A stretch of 64,000 nucleotides of DNA from Promethearchaeota archaeon (GTDB taxonomy: Archaea; Asgardarchaeota; Lokiarchaeia; Sigyniarchaeales; SOKP01), in assembly GCA_030599585.1 (NCBI GenBank), contig JAUVNS010000003.1, forward strand, positions 306,491 through 370,490, written 5' to 3'. Positions 20,737-30,043 of the stretch are shown here, piece after piece. The position numbers and the translations under genes were made by a program. A model generated the notes under the pieces. That model ran no database searches, had not been told where the DNA came from, and saw nothing but the letters and a program-made list of their open reading frames with translations. Position 1 is the first letter of the stretch. Every line of letters starts with the position of its first letter.

Positions 20737-21852
20737 TTAATTTAAAATATTCAAATTCTCTCTTATTATCTTTACTATTCTTTCCGCAGTATGACCGTCC
20801 CATTTTTCTATATCTTTTCCCTGTTTATATTTATTGGAAATTATTTCTTTTATGTATTTTTTGGCTTTTATTAGGTCGTTTCCTATTATTGTATTAGTTC
20901 CTTCGTCAACGGTGATAGGTCGTTCAGTGCTTTCCCTGGCCGTAAGAATTGGAATTTTAAGAAAGGATGCTTCTTCTTGAATCCCTCCCGAATCAGTAAG
21001 AATTAATTTTGAGTTCGTCATTAAGTTTAGAAATTCTAAATAACCAATTGGGCTAGACAAAACAATATTTAAATCTTTAATATTTTTTTCAAGATCGAAT
21101 TTTTCGAGATTTTTTTTAGTGCGGGGATGGATAGGGAAAAAAACCTTAATTTTTTCCTGTAAAAATTCAAGTATATTCACCAATTTTTCCAAGTTCTCTT
21201 TAATATCGACGTTAGAAGCGCGGTGTAAGGTAATTAATGCGTAATCGTTTTTTTTCAAATTATATTTATCGAGCATATTTAGTTTTTTTGCTTTTTCGAG
21301 ATTCGTAATCAGTGTATCAATCATTATATTCCCAACAAAAAAGATTTTATCGGTAGCTATTCCCTCTTTTTTTAAATTGTGCGCTGCGCTTTTTTCAGTT
21401 GTAAATAAAAAGTCTGAGATTTGGTCAGTTAACAACCGATTAATTTCTTCTGGCATCCTCGTATTAAAACATCTTAGACCAGCCTCAATATGAGCTATTT
21501 TAACATGTAATTTTTTTGCTACTAATGCACACGCTATAGTGGAATTAACATCTCCTACTACTACTACCAGCGAAGGCTTCTCTTTAATTATTATTTTCTC
21601 AAACTCTATCATAATATTTGCAGTTTGAACAGCGTGCGAGGCAGAGCCCACATTAAGATGAACATCTGGTTCAGGAATTCCAAGGTCGTCAAAAAATACT
21701 TTTGACATATTATAATCGTAATGCTGACCCGTATGAATTAGTTTGAAATTAATTTTTTCCTTCTGAAACTCTTTAATCAGAGGAGCAATTTTCATAAAAT
21801 TAGGTCTTGCTCCAGCTACGATATAGATAGATTCTTTCAAAATTCGACTCAT
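20737..21852 (-). CDS. wecB: UDP-N-acetylglucosamine 2-epimerase (non-hydrolysing)
   Basis: IVAGARPNFMKIAPLI; HTGQHYDYNMS; VVGDVNSTIACALVA; HIEAGLRCFNTRMPEEINR; LTDSGGIQEEASFLKIP. Confidence 0.95.
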   Translation of the reverse strand: MSRILKESIYIVAGARPNFMKIAPLIKEFQKEKINFKLIHTGQHYDYNMSKVFFDDLGIPEPDVHLNVGSASHAVQTANIMIEFEKIIIKEKPSLVVVVGDVNSTIACALVAKKLHVKIAHIEAGLRCFNTRMPEEINRLLTDQISDFLFTTEKSAAHNLKKEGIATDKIFFVGNIMIDTLITNLEKAKKLNMLDKYNLKKNDYALITLHRASNVDIKENLEKLVNILEFLQEKIKVFFPIHPRTKKNLEKFDLEKNIKDLNIVLSSPIGYLEFLNLMTNSKLILTDSGGIQEEASFLKIPILTARESTERPITVDEGTNTIIGNDLIKAKKYIKEIISNKYKQGKDIEKWDGHTAERIVKIIRENLNILN

Positions 21853-21960
21853 TCTAAAATTTTACTAAAAATTTTATTTTAAAGCTTATTTTGAATAATT
21901 TTTTATTATAGAAAAAAGGAATTAATTCACCTTAATCATCAACATAATCAAAAATTAAGT

Positions 21961-22752
21961 TTATGGAATAAATAATTTTAATAAAGAAAAAATACCTATG
22001 CCCAAAGCGTAAATAGGTATAAGATATTTCCAGATTTTATTGGGCAAAACTCTAACCATATACGGAGCTACAAGAGCTGCAAGAAATTCTCCCGTAAAGA
22101 TTGATGGTAAAAGAAAGAGATCACTTTCTACTCCAGCATAACTTATTAAGAAGAAAATAAAAATTCCTATAAGAGAAACCATCGCTTTTGAGAACGATAC
22201 GATGGCAGTTGCACTTTTTTCGTAAATACCTGAAAAAATTTGCCCCATAGTTATAAGTGGGCCATATCCTCCACCGCTTATTCCTTTATTGAAGCCTGCC
22301 AGAGCAGAAAAAGCATATAACATTTTAGGTTTCGGATTGAAAACATCGCGTTTCTTTAATTTTATTCTTAAAAATCCTGCAATACCCATGACCATAGCTA
22401 ATATTGCTACATATGTTTTAATAAAGAAATCGGGAAATTTTATCGCAAAAAATCCTAGAGAAATTGAAATAGTTATTGCTAAACAGCCAAAAAAACCCAT
22501 ATAAAGTGCAAGTTTAGTGGCATCACTAAGAGGACGGAAAGAAAAATTAACGTTTTTAAATTCATGATCAAAAAAAGCACCAACGAAACCTGTTATAGCT
22601 TCAGAAATTAAAATTGTGGGAACTATTTGGAGCGGGTTATAACCAAATAAGAACAATAATGGTGTTAATGTAGTACCAAATCCCATGCCAGATGAATAAT
22701 CCATTGTTTTAAATAAAAATGCTAATAATATAATTAGCAATATTAATTCCAT
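21961..22752 (-). CDS. TauE/SafE family sulfite/sulfonate transporter
   Basis: SGMGFGTTLTPLLFLFGYNPLQIVPTILISEAITGF; FNKGISGGGYGPLITMGQI. Confidence 0.88.
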   Translation of the reverse strand: MELILLIILLAFLFKTMDYSSGMGFGTTLTPLLFLFGYNPLQIVPTILISEAITGFVGAFFDHEFKNVNFSFRPLSDATKLALYMGFFGCLAITISISLGFFAIKFPDFFIKTYVAILAMVMGIAGFLRIKLKKRDVFNPKPKMLYAFSALAGFNKGISGGGYGPLITMGQIFSGIYEKSATAIVSFSKAMVSLIGIFIFFLISYAGVESDLFLLPSIFTGEFLAALVAPYMVRVLPNKIWKYLIPIYALGIGIFSLLKLFIP

Positions 22753-22764
22753 CTTTATCTAACC

Positions 22765-22920
22765 TTACAATAAGAAATAGAACGATATCATTGTTAAGAA
22801 ATAAATAGCAAATGCTCCTGCTAGCCTCTTGATAGAACGCCTCTCGATTTTCATTCTCTCAGAAATAGTTTTTTCATCTAGATCTTTAGCTTCTTTTCCA
22901 ATCTCCCAATTATTTGGCAT
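22765..22920 (-). CDS. 51-aa single-TM small protein, upstream partner of the TauE/SafE gene (not in supplied ORF track)
   Basis: Hand translation of complement: MPNNWEIGKEAKDLDEKTISERMKIERRSIKRLAGAFAIYFLTMISFYFLL*; ends 12 bp before the TauE start. Confidence 0.55.
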   Translation of the reverse strand: MPNNWEIGKEAKDLDEKTISERMKIERRSIKRLAGAFAIYFLTMISFYFLL

Positions 22921-22969
22921 TCTTCATCAACTAACGATTTAATTATATTTAATGTGATCTAATTATGAT

Positions 22970-22985
22970 TAATTATATATAATTA
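22970..22985. promoter_or_regulatory. perfect 16-bp palindrome TAATTATATATAATTA upstream of the small-TM/TauE pair
   Basis: Seen directly; 50 bp upstream of the 22920 start codon, shares TAATTATA half-sites with 32933-32952. Confidence 0.3.
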
Positions 22986-23131
22986 CTGGCAATTATATAA
23001 AGATTATGGCTTTTTTGACATAAGTCTAATCTTATTGAGAAATTATCTTTTTTATAAATATTTTTAAGAAAATACTTTAATGTTCTTAATATAAAAAAAA
23101 TATAAAAAAACATAAAAAAACTGAATTCTAA

Positions 23132-24925
23132 ATGGATAAGCAAAGAATTTTAAAAGAAGCCCAAAAAATTGCTGCGAAATTCTCATTTTGGATGGTTTCC
23201 GGGAACATCTCGCATTTATTTGGGTATGTGTACGAGACTCCTGGGGGGAAATACGAGTTAGAGATTAAATTTGACGACGATTTTCCGTACGTTCCTCCGG
23301 ATTTAGTGCACCATAAGGAGATCAAGGAGCTTTTAGGAGATTTTCAGTTAGAATCGGTTAATAATTGGACAATAAATTCTTCAGTGGTAGGCATTATTAT
23401 TGAGCTTAAATCAAAAATCCAGCAGGCATTGCCAAAGCCTGAGAAAGAAGAACCACTACCATTAATCCCTACATCTGATGTATCTGATGTTGATGAAGCT
23501 CCTGAGCAAAATAAAGCTGAATCACTCCAAGAAAGAGATGGAGAGGAAGTGATAACAGCGGAAATGGAAACGAAAATAGAAGAAGAAACTGCAAAGGAAG
23601 AATATTTGACTCCAGATTTGGACGTCTATCCTCCTGATTTTGAATACGAGAAATTTCTCACGCCTTCCGAAATCGAAGAAGATACATCACACAAAAAAGA
23701 GCCTCACGAGGACAGTTTAGTAACTGAACCCTCAGAATTGGATGAAATTAGTTCTCAAGAAACGACTGAATTAACTCAACCAGAGCTTTTTGCAGATCAC
23801 GAGCAAACAAGTGTTGCATTAAACACGGAAATCGGTTTAATTCAACAGGAATACGCTTACGACCAACTTTCCCAACAGAAAGGGGATTTAAACATTTATT
23901 TAACCATTACTCTTACGAAGACATTTATAATTCAGATTAATTTCAACGACTATCCTGAAAAACCGTCGATAATTGTTCCGGAAGACGCTCACAATTTAGT
24001 AGGCGATGTTTATCAAACTTTAGACGTGTTAAAAAACTGGAACCCTGAAAAACATCCTCATATTGTGGATATTTTACGCGAATTAGAGAAAAAATTGTAT
24101 TTTATAAAAGATATTGAGCAGGAATCAAAGAAAATTCTTGGAGAATATCAATGCGATGTAGACTCTGACAATGTAACCAAGTTACAAGTCCATTTGGTAA
24201 CCTATGGATTTAAAGAGTATTTATTGGATGTAAACTTGGATTCTTTTCCTAAACCTCCGGCCATCAAATTATCTTCGCAATTACAGCAAATTATTATGAC
24301 TCCATTGACCGAATTGAAGTCGTATAAAAATTGGGTAGATGGAGAATCTGAACCTGTTGAAGTTATAAGAGAACTCGCTTGGTTGGTAGATAAAAACTCT
24401 AGGATAACTTTTGAAATAGAATTATTAAAGGAGCACTATAAAAAGATCGAATACAATTCGTCTACATCGACTCTGATTGTGAACATGAAAGGTAAAATGA
24501 AAACTCAAGATTTGACTTTCGAATTTCAGATCGATTTGCCTATTGATTACCCCATGAAAGTGCCCTCGATTAAAATTATTAACGAATTTGAACTCGAGAT
24601 GCACGAAAAAATCAAGAACGACCTTCAATCTTCTTTTAAGAATTTCTTTGACGATTGGTCTCCATTTAGCTATTTAGTGGATTTATTTAACGCTATCTCA
24701 AAGAAGATATTTGAAATATCCGTAGTTTCGTGTGTTATATGCCATAAAATCGACTGTCCTACGTGTAGCTTAAAAATTGCAGGTCCAGAACAAGAAACAT
24801 GCCACATAGATTGTCCATATTGTGAGCGATCATACCATAAACATTGCTGGGAGCAAACGATAAAATCATTTGGAAAATGTGGATTTTGTCTTAAAGTTCC
24901 ACCCCTAGACCTAATGCCGAATTAA
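23132..24925 (+). CDS. Multi-E2-fold/RWD-like repeat protein with C-terminal RING/PHD-type C4HC3 finger; putative FANCL-like ubiquitin-ligase-type protein
   Basis: Four segments with helix + beta-meander + [FY]P-x(2-3)-P(P) + W/helix pattern (FDDDFPYVPPDL; FNDYPEKPSIIV; LDSFPKPPAIKL; LPIDYPMKVPSIKI); C-terminal CVIC...CPYCERSYHKHCWEQTIKSFGKCGFC. Confidence 0.75.
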   Translation: MDKQRILKEAQKIAAKFSFWMVSGNISHLFGYVYETPGGKYELEIKFDDDFPYVPPDLVHHKEIKELLGDFQLESVNNWTINSSVVGIIIELKSKIQQALPKPEKEEPLPLIPTSDVSDVDEAPEQNKAESLQERDGEEVITAEMETKIEEETAKEEYLTPDLDVYPPDFEYEKFLTPSEIEEDTSHKKEPHEDSLVTEPSELDEISSQETTELTQPELFADHEQTSVALNTEIGLIQQEYAYDQLSQQKGDLNIYLTITLTKTFIIQINFNDYPEKPSIIVPEDAHNLVGDVYQTLDVLKNWNPEKHPHIVDILRELEKKLYFIKDIEQESKKILGEYQCDVDSDNVTKLQVHLVTYGFKEYLLDVNLDSFPKPPAIKLSSQLQQIIMTPLTELKSYKNWVDGESEPVEVIRELAWLVDKNSRITFEIELLKEHYKKIEYNSSTSTLIVNMKGKMKTQDLTFEFQIDLPIDYPMKVPSIKIINEFELEMHEKIKNDLQSSFKNFFDDWSPFSYLVDLFNAISKKIFEISVVSCVICHKIDCPTCSLKIAGPEQETCHIDCPYCERSYHKHCWEQTIKSFGKCGFCLKVPPLDLMPN

Positions 24926-25056
24926 AAGAAAATTTCTTATTGAACGATTTTATAAAATTCTTTCAAAAGATTCATTATTATTTATCTGGTTCTTGGTGAA
25001 TTGGTTAAATTTTTTAGTTTTATGTTATTTTATTTTACAATTACATCGTTATCAAG

Positions 25057-28000
25057 ATGGTTTTCGTGGAAACATTAGAAAAAAGATTGAATCTGATAAA
25101 ATTAGAAGAGAATATATTGGACTTTTGGAAGAAAGAAGAAATTTATTCTAAGATCAGAGAGAAAGAAAAAGATAAAGAAGTTTGGAGGTTTATAGACGGG
25201 CCTCCTTATACTACTGGCTCAATACATCTCGGAACTGCCTGGAATAAAATCCTAAAAGATTATTTAATTAAATACAAAAGAATGAGAGGCTTTAGGGCAA
25301 CAGATACCCCAGGATACGATACCCATGGATTACCAATTGAGGTTCAATTAGAAAAAATCTTAGGTATAAAGAATAAGCAAGAGATTCAGAAATATGGCGT
25401 AGACAAATTTATAAAAGGGTGTAAAGAATACGCACAAGAAAGGCTTTTAGTAATGAACGAGCAATTCAAACGCTTAGGCTGTTATTTCTGGGATTGGGAC
25501 AATCCTTATATAACGTTTAAAAACAGCTATATCGAAGGAATATGGTGGACTTTGAAAAAAGCTTACGAGAAGGGTTTAATGTACCAATTTTTTAGACCCT
25601 TAAATTGTTGTCCAAGGTGCGCGACTGCTCTTGCTAAGCACGAACACGATTATAAAAATGTTATAGATACAAGTTTATTTCTAAAGATAAAATCTGCAGA
25701 TATGGACGATACTTATTACATAATTTGGACTACTACACCTTGGACTTTAGTAGCAAACGAAGCAATAATGGCGAATCCGGCTGCTGAATACGTAAAAGTT
25801 AAATTAATAGACTTGAATGAATACTGGATTTTATCGAAAGCGTCCGTTACGCATCTAATCTCCGGAGAATTGGGCTTCAAATACAAAATTGTAGAGGAAT
25901 TTTACGGCGAACAATTGAAGGGTAATAAATACATACATCCCTTGTTAGAAGAAGTTCCTTTTCAAAAAGAATTGGCAAAACAAAGCGACACAGTACATTC
26001 TATCATTTTATCGGAAGAATATGTTTCGGCTTCGGAAGGGGTTGGATTAGTTCACTCTGCTCCCGGCCACGGACCTGAAGATTTTGAGGTAGGCGTTGCA
26101 AATAATATTCCCGTTTTTACTCCAGTTGACATAAAGGGAGTATACACGAAAGACGCAGGAATATTTGAAGGAAAATTTGTATTTGACGCGAACAAAGAAA
26201 TTCTGGCTTTATTGAAACAAAAAGGAACTCTCCTTTTAACTAGCGAGTTAGAGCACGAATACGCTCATTGTTGGAGGTGCGATTCGAAACTAGTATATCG
26301 AGCGACAAACCAATGGTTTTTTAAAACTGAAAGTCTATCTTCGGAACTATTAAAAAAAAACGAAGAAATTTATTGGGTTCCTGACTGGGCCGGCAATAGA
26401 TGGTTTAAAAGCTGGTTAACTTCTTTAAAAGATTGGTGTATTTCAAGACAGCGCTTTTGGGGTGTTCCTTTAAATGTTTGGATATGTGATAACGAAGATT
26501 GTGGGGACATAGCAGTGATAGGTTCGGCAAAAGAACTAAAAGAAATTGCTGGAGAATGCCCAGAAGACTTACACCGTCCATGGATAGATGAAGTTACTTG
26601 GAAATGTAAAAAGTGTAATAAAGGAACAAAAAAGCGGATACCAGACATTTTAGATGTTTGGTTGGACTCTGGGTCGGTAATGTGGGCTTCACAGGAAATA
26701 TACGATGGCGAGAGCCATTACGATACCTGGGTTCCTGCGGATTTCATACTTGAAGGTAAAGATCAGATCAGAGGGTGGTTTAATAGCTTGTTATGTAGCG
26801 CGATGGTTTCCACAGGAAAAAAAAATTACGATAATTGCTACATGCACGGTTGGGTTTTACGAGATAAAGTAAAAATGAGTAAATCGAAAGGGACAGCATT
26901 TTTACCTGAAGATCTTATTAATGGCACATTAGATCAAATAAAAAGCAAGAAATCCTATTCGCAGATAAAAGGTATCGAAACATTCCGTTTCTACTGTATC
27001 GGAGCAACTCAACCAGGTCGCGATTTAAATTTCAGTGCAAAGGAATACGCAGATACGTACAAAACCATTAATACAATTTGGAATGTTTACGTTTACGCGA
27101 ATGAGAAATTTGGTTTAGCTAAATTTGATCCCTCTAAGGATAAAATTGACGAGAAAAAGCTAAGCAAGTTTGATAAGTGGATACTTTCAAGAACAAATTC
27201 TACTATTGAAAAAATAACAGAATTAGCCGATAAATACGAACTCCCATGGATTCCCGGTGAACTGAGAGATTTAATTGTTAGCGACATAAGTAGATGGTAT
27301 ATAATGTTAAACCGAGAAAAACTCGACATCTATTCCAACGATCCAAATAAACTCCAGATTATGGCCGTACTTTATAAGGTCTTATTCAATGTTGTATTGC
27401 TGTTAGCTCCGATCAATCCAATGCTCAGCGAAGAATTATACTTAAAAATGTTCAAACCTCACTTAAAATCGATGGGTTTGGAGGAATCTGAAAGCATTCA
27501 CCTGCAAAATTGGCCAGAAATCGATAAAACAAATATTGACGCAAAATTAGAAGAAGAAATGAGATTTGTAAGGGACCTAATAGAATCGATTAGAGCGTTA
27601 AAAGAAGAAAATAAAATTAGGCTAAGATGGCCAAACAAACGAATAATTATAGAACCTAAAGAAGACATGCCTGAAATAGGATTTCCAGAGATTATTAAAC
27701 AAATAGGAAATGTAAAGGAATTAGAAATAAAAAAATCGGTTACATCTGCGGATAATTTGCGAAAAATAGAACACAAATATTGTAACATTTATCTGGATGT
27801 TAGCGTTGACGACAAATTATTAAATGAACGTGTAGTTAACGATTTAATAAGAAATATTCAATTCTCTCGTAAAAAGAAAGACTATAAAGTAGGTGAGACG
27901 ATTTCATTAACAATTGGAACTAGTACCGATTATTTGAAGGGATACATCGAAACCAAAAAAGAAAGCATTTCGGATAAAGTATCTGCCAAAAAATTTGAAG

Positions 28001-28206
28001 TGTCTTCCAAGGAATTAAATGAAGAGAAGGAAAAAGTGTTTGCAAAGTTGTACCTTTGTCCAAATAAAGATTGTTCTGCTTCTTTAAAGGAAAATATTAA
28101 TAAAAGACTAAAAAAAGATGCTGAAGTACAATGTCCATATTGCAACACGAAGTTAGAAGAAGCAAATTTAAAGACTATTACATATAACTATAAAAGAGAA
28201 AACTAA
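25057..28206 (+). CDS. ileS: isoleucyl-tRNA synthetase with C-terminal zinc-ribbon-like extension
   Basis: PPYTTGSIHLGTAWNKILKDYL (HIGH), VKMSKSKGTAFLPEDLI (KMSKS), FWGVPLNVW; C-term LCPNKDC...VQCPYCNTKL. Confidence 0.97.
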   Translation: MVFVETLEKRLNLIKLEENILDFWKKEEIYSKIREKEKDKEVWRFIDGPPYTTGSIHLGTAWNKILKDYLIKYKRMRGFRATDTPGYDTHGLPIEVQLEKILGIKNKQEIQKYGVDKFIKGCKEYAQERLLVMNEQFKRLGCYFWDWDNPYITFKNSYIEGIWWTLKKAYEKGLMYQFFRPLNCCPRCATALAKHEHDYKNVIDTSLFLKIKSADMDDTYYIIWTTTPWTLVANEAIMANPAAEYVKVKLIDLNEYWILSKASVTHLISGELGFKYKIVEEFYGEQLKGNKYIHPLLEEVPFQKELAKQSDTVHSIILSEEYVSASEGVGLVHSAPGHGPEDFEVGVANNIPVFTPVDIKGVYTKDAGIFEGKFVFDANKEILALLKQKGTLLLTSELEHEYAHCWRCDSKLVYRATNQWFFKTESLSSELLKKNEEIYWVPDWAGNRWFKSWLTSLKDWCISRQRFWGVPLNVWICDNEDCGDIAVIGSAKELKEIAGECPEDLHRPWIDEVTWKCKKCNKGTKKRIPDILDVWLDSGSVMWASQEIYDGESHYDTWVPADFILEGKDQIRGWFNSLLCSAMVSTGKKNYDNCYMHGWVLRDKVKMSKSKGTAFLPEDLINGTLDQIKSKKSYSQIKGIETFRFYCIGATQPGRDLNFSAKEYADTYKTINTIWNVYVYANEKFGLAKFDPSKDKIDEKKLSKFDKWILSRTNSTIEKITELADKYELPWIPGELRDLIVSDISRWYIMLNREKLDIYSNDPNKLQIMAVLYKVLFNVVLLLAPINPMLSEELYLKMFKPHLKSMGLEESESIHLQNWPEIDKTNIDAKLEEEMRFVRDLIESIRALKEENKIRLRWPNKRIIIEPKEDMPEIGFPEIIKQIGNVKELEIKKSVTSADNLRKIEHKYCNIYLDVSVDDKLLNERVVNDLIRNIQFSRKKKDYKVGETISLTIGTSTDYLKGYIETKKESISDKVSAKKFEVSSKELNEEKEKVFAKLYLCPNKDCSASLKENINKRLKKDAEVQCPYCNTKLEEANLKTITYNYKREN

Positions 28207-28237
28207 TAGATTTTTAATTCTATTATCTAATTTTTTG

Positions 28238-29284
28238 TTATATTTTAGGATTTGTTTTATAATAGTCTATCCAGTAATCAAACAATTCTTTTAGCGTTTC
28301 TTGGATCGATTTAGTAGGCTTCCAACCCAATTCAGAAGTGATTTTTGTATTGTCTCCAATTATAATATCTTCGTCAGTTTTTCTTAATTTATGAGTGACA
28401 TTTTCAATTACTTTAATATCCTTCTGAGAAAAGCTTAACGATATATCCAAAAGCTTTCTAATTTGGGTTTTCTGATTTGTACATACGTGATACGTCTCTC
28501 CGGGCGTTCCTTTTGTAGCAGTTAACCAAATAGCCCTGATTGCATCTACCACATCTAATATATCTCTATAAGGATTTAAATTTCCTACTTCAATAACGGG
28601 CTCTTTCAAGCCTAATTCAATCTGAGCGATTTTTCTTATGAAATCCGAGGATGCGTCGTTAGTTCGCCTGGTGCCGGTCAGATTAAAAAATCTCAAGTTA
28701 ACTGCTTCTATCCCGAAATTAATGTAATATTGTCGAGCAAGAAGTTCAGCTGCAATCTTACTAATTCCATAAGGATGAATTGCCTTTAATGGATCAGATT
28801 CTTTTAAAGGGCGACCTATGTTAGTAGTCGTACCAAATTCAGCAGCAGAACAAGCTAAGATAACGCGGGTTTTTAAGTTGAATTTTTTAATTGGTTCAAA
28901 CACATTTATAGTACCAATTACATTAGTTTCAAATGTATTAACAGGATCTTCCCACGATGGGATTATGTAGGGTTGTGCTCCAAAGTGAAACAATAATTTT
29001 GGTTTTATTTCTTCTATTATTTTCTCTAACAATAACTGATTTTTTATATCGCATTCTAAAAAGATTAGGTTCTCGTGATTACTCGCAATTTGAATTTTTT
29101 TTCCTAAAAAATTAACTTTATTTTTTTTTGAGATAGTTTCTTTTCCATTTGTATATTTGACTAAATTTCGAAAAGAAGAAGAGGGTCTGTCCAAACCATA
29201 CACAATATAGTTTTCATCAATACACCTATCTATAAGATGCGAGCCTAAAAAGCCATTTGACCCTGTAATCAATATTTTGTCCAT
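28238..29284 (-). CDS. NAD-dependent epimerase/dehydratase (GDP-mannose 4,6-dehydratase/GDP-6-deoxymannose reductase-like)
   Basis: ILITGSNGFLGSHLIDRC; HFGAQPYI; ACSAAEFG; HPYGISK; RFFNLTGTRR. Confidence 0.88.
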   Translation of the reverse strand: MDKILITGSNGFLGSHLIDRCIDENYIVYGLDRPSSSFRNLVKYTNGKETISKKNKVNFLGKKIQIASNHENLIFLECDIKNQLLLEKIIEEIKPKLLFHFGAQPYIIPSWEDPVNTFETNVIGTINVFEPIKKFNLKTRVILACSAAEFGTTTNIGRPLKESDPLKAIHPYGISKIAAELLARQYYINFGIEAVNLRFFNLTGTRRTNDASSDFIRKIAQIELGLKEPVIEVGNLNPYRDILDVVDAIRAIWLTATKGTPGETYHVCTNQKTQIRKLLDISLSFSQKDIKVIENVTHKLRKTDEDIIIGDNTKITSELGWKPTKSIQETLKELFDYWIDYYKTNPKI

Positions 29285-29477
29285 TTTAAAACCATTTTTT
29301 CTAAAACATTTAGAAATCCAAGAATTTCTGATAGTAAAAAGTATACAAAATTAATTAATATTATAATTTTAATCAGAAAATAATGATAATAATAGTTATA
29401 AGAATAAATTAAAATTTAAATAATTAAAAAAAAAAGGTACTTCTAAGTAAAATTCTTAAGTTTTATTAACTGAAATC

Positions 29478-30011
29478 TTAATTGGGTAAAAATTCCATCT
29501 CATCTAATGCATCTATAACTATTTTAGTACTTTCTTCGATTGTTTGCTTGTCAGTATCAACAACTATGTCTGCTTTGTCTGGTTCTTCAAAAGGAGAATC
29601 GATGCCTGTGAATTGTTTGATCTCGCCGGCTCTAGCCTTAGCATACATTCCTTTCACGTCTCTCTGTTCACATACTTCAATTGGACATTTTACATAAACT
29701 AAAATGTAATCCCCAATTTCTTTTCGAGAGTAATCCCTAATATCGTTAAAAGGTGAAATAAAAGAAGCTAAAACGGCAACTTTATTTCGAGTGAGTAGCT
29801 TTGCTACAAAGGTGATTCTTTCGATATTCATTCTTCGATCGTCGTCTGAAAATCCTAGGTCTCGAGTTAAACTCTTTCTGACAATATCTCCATCAAGCCG
29901 TTCTACTTTCATCCCTCGAGCTTTTAGATCCTCAGCTACGGCATCAGCTAAAACAGATTTACCTGAACAAGCAAGTCCCGTAAACCATAACGTAAATCCT
30001 TTATGTTCCAT
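29478..30011 (-). CDS. cysC: adenylylsulfate kinase (APS kinase)
   Basis: GFTLWFTGLACSGKSVLADAVAEDL; ERLDGDIVRKSLTRDLGFSDDDRRMNIERI; FISPFNDIRDYSRKEIGDYILVYV. Confidence 0.96.
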   Translation of the reverse strand: MEHKGFTLWFTGLACSGKSVLADAVAEDLKARGMKVERLDGDIVRKSLTRDLGFSDDDRRMNIERITFVAKLLTRNKVAVLASFISPFNDIRDYSRKEIGDYILVYVKCPIEVCEQRDVKGMYAKARAGEIKQFTGIDSPFEEPDKADIVVDTDKQTIEESTKIVIDALDEMEFLPN

Positions 30012-30043
30012 CTTTTTTTCTCTTTCGTAATTTATATTTTCAA

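Noticed and set aside
23132-24925. Active E2 ubiquitin-conjugating enzyme
   Set aside because: No cysteine at the catalytic position in any of the four E2-like segments, so pseudo-E2/UEV/RWD-like is the better description.
26370-28148. Minus-strand ORFs within ileS (92, 78, 96 and 72 aa)
   Set aside because: Antisense shadows of a clear aminoacyl-tRNA synthetase.
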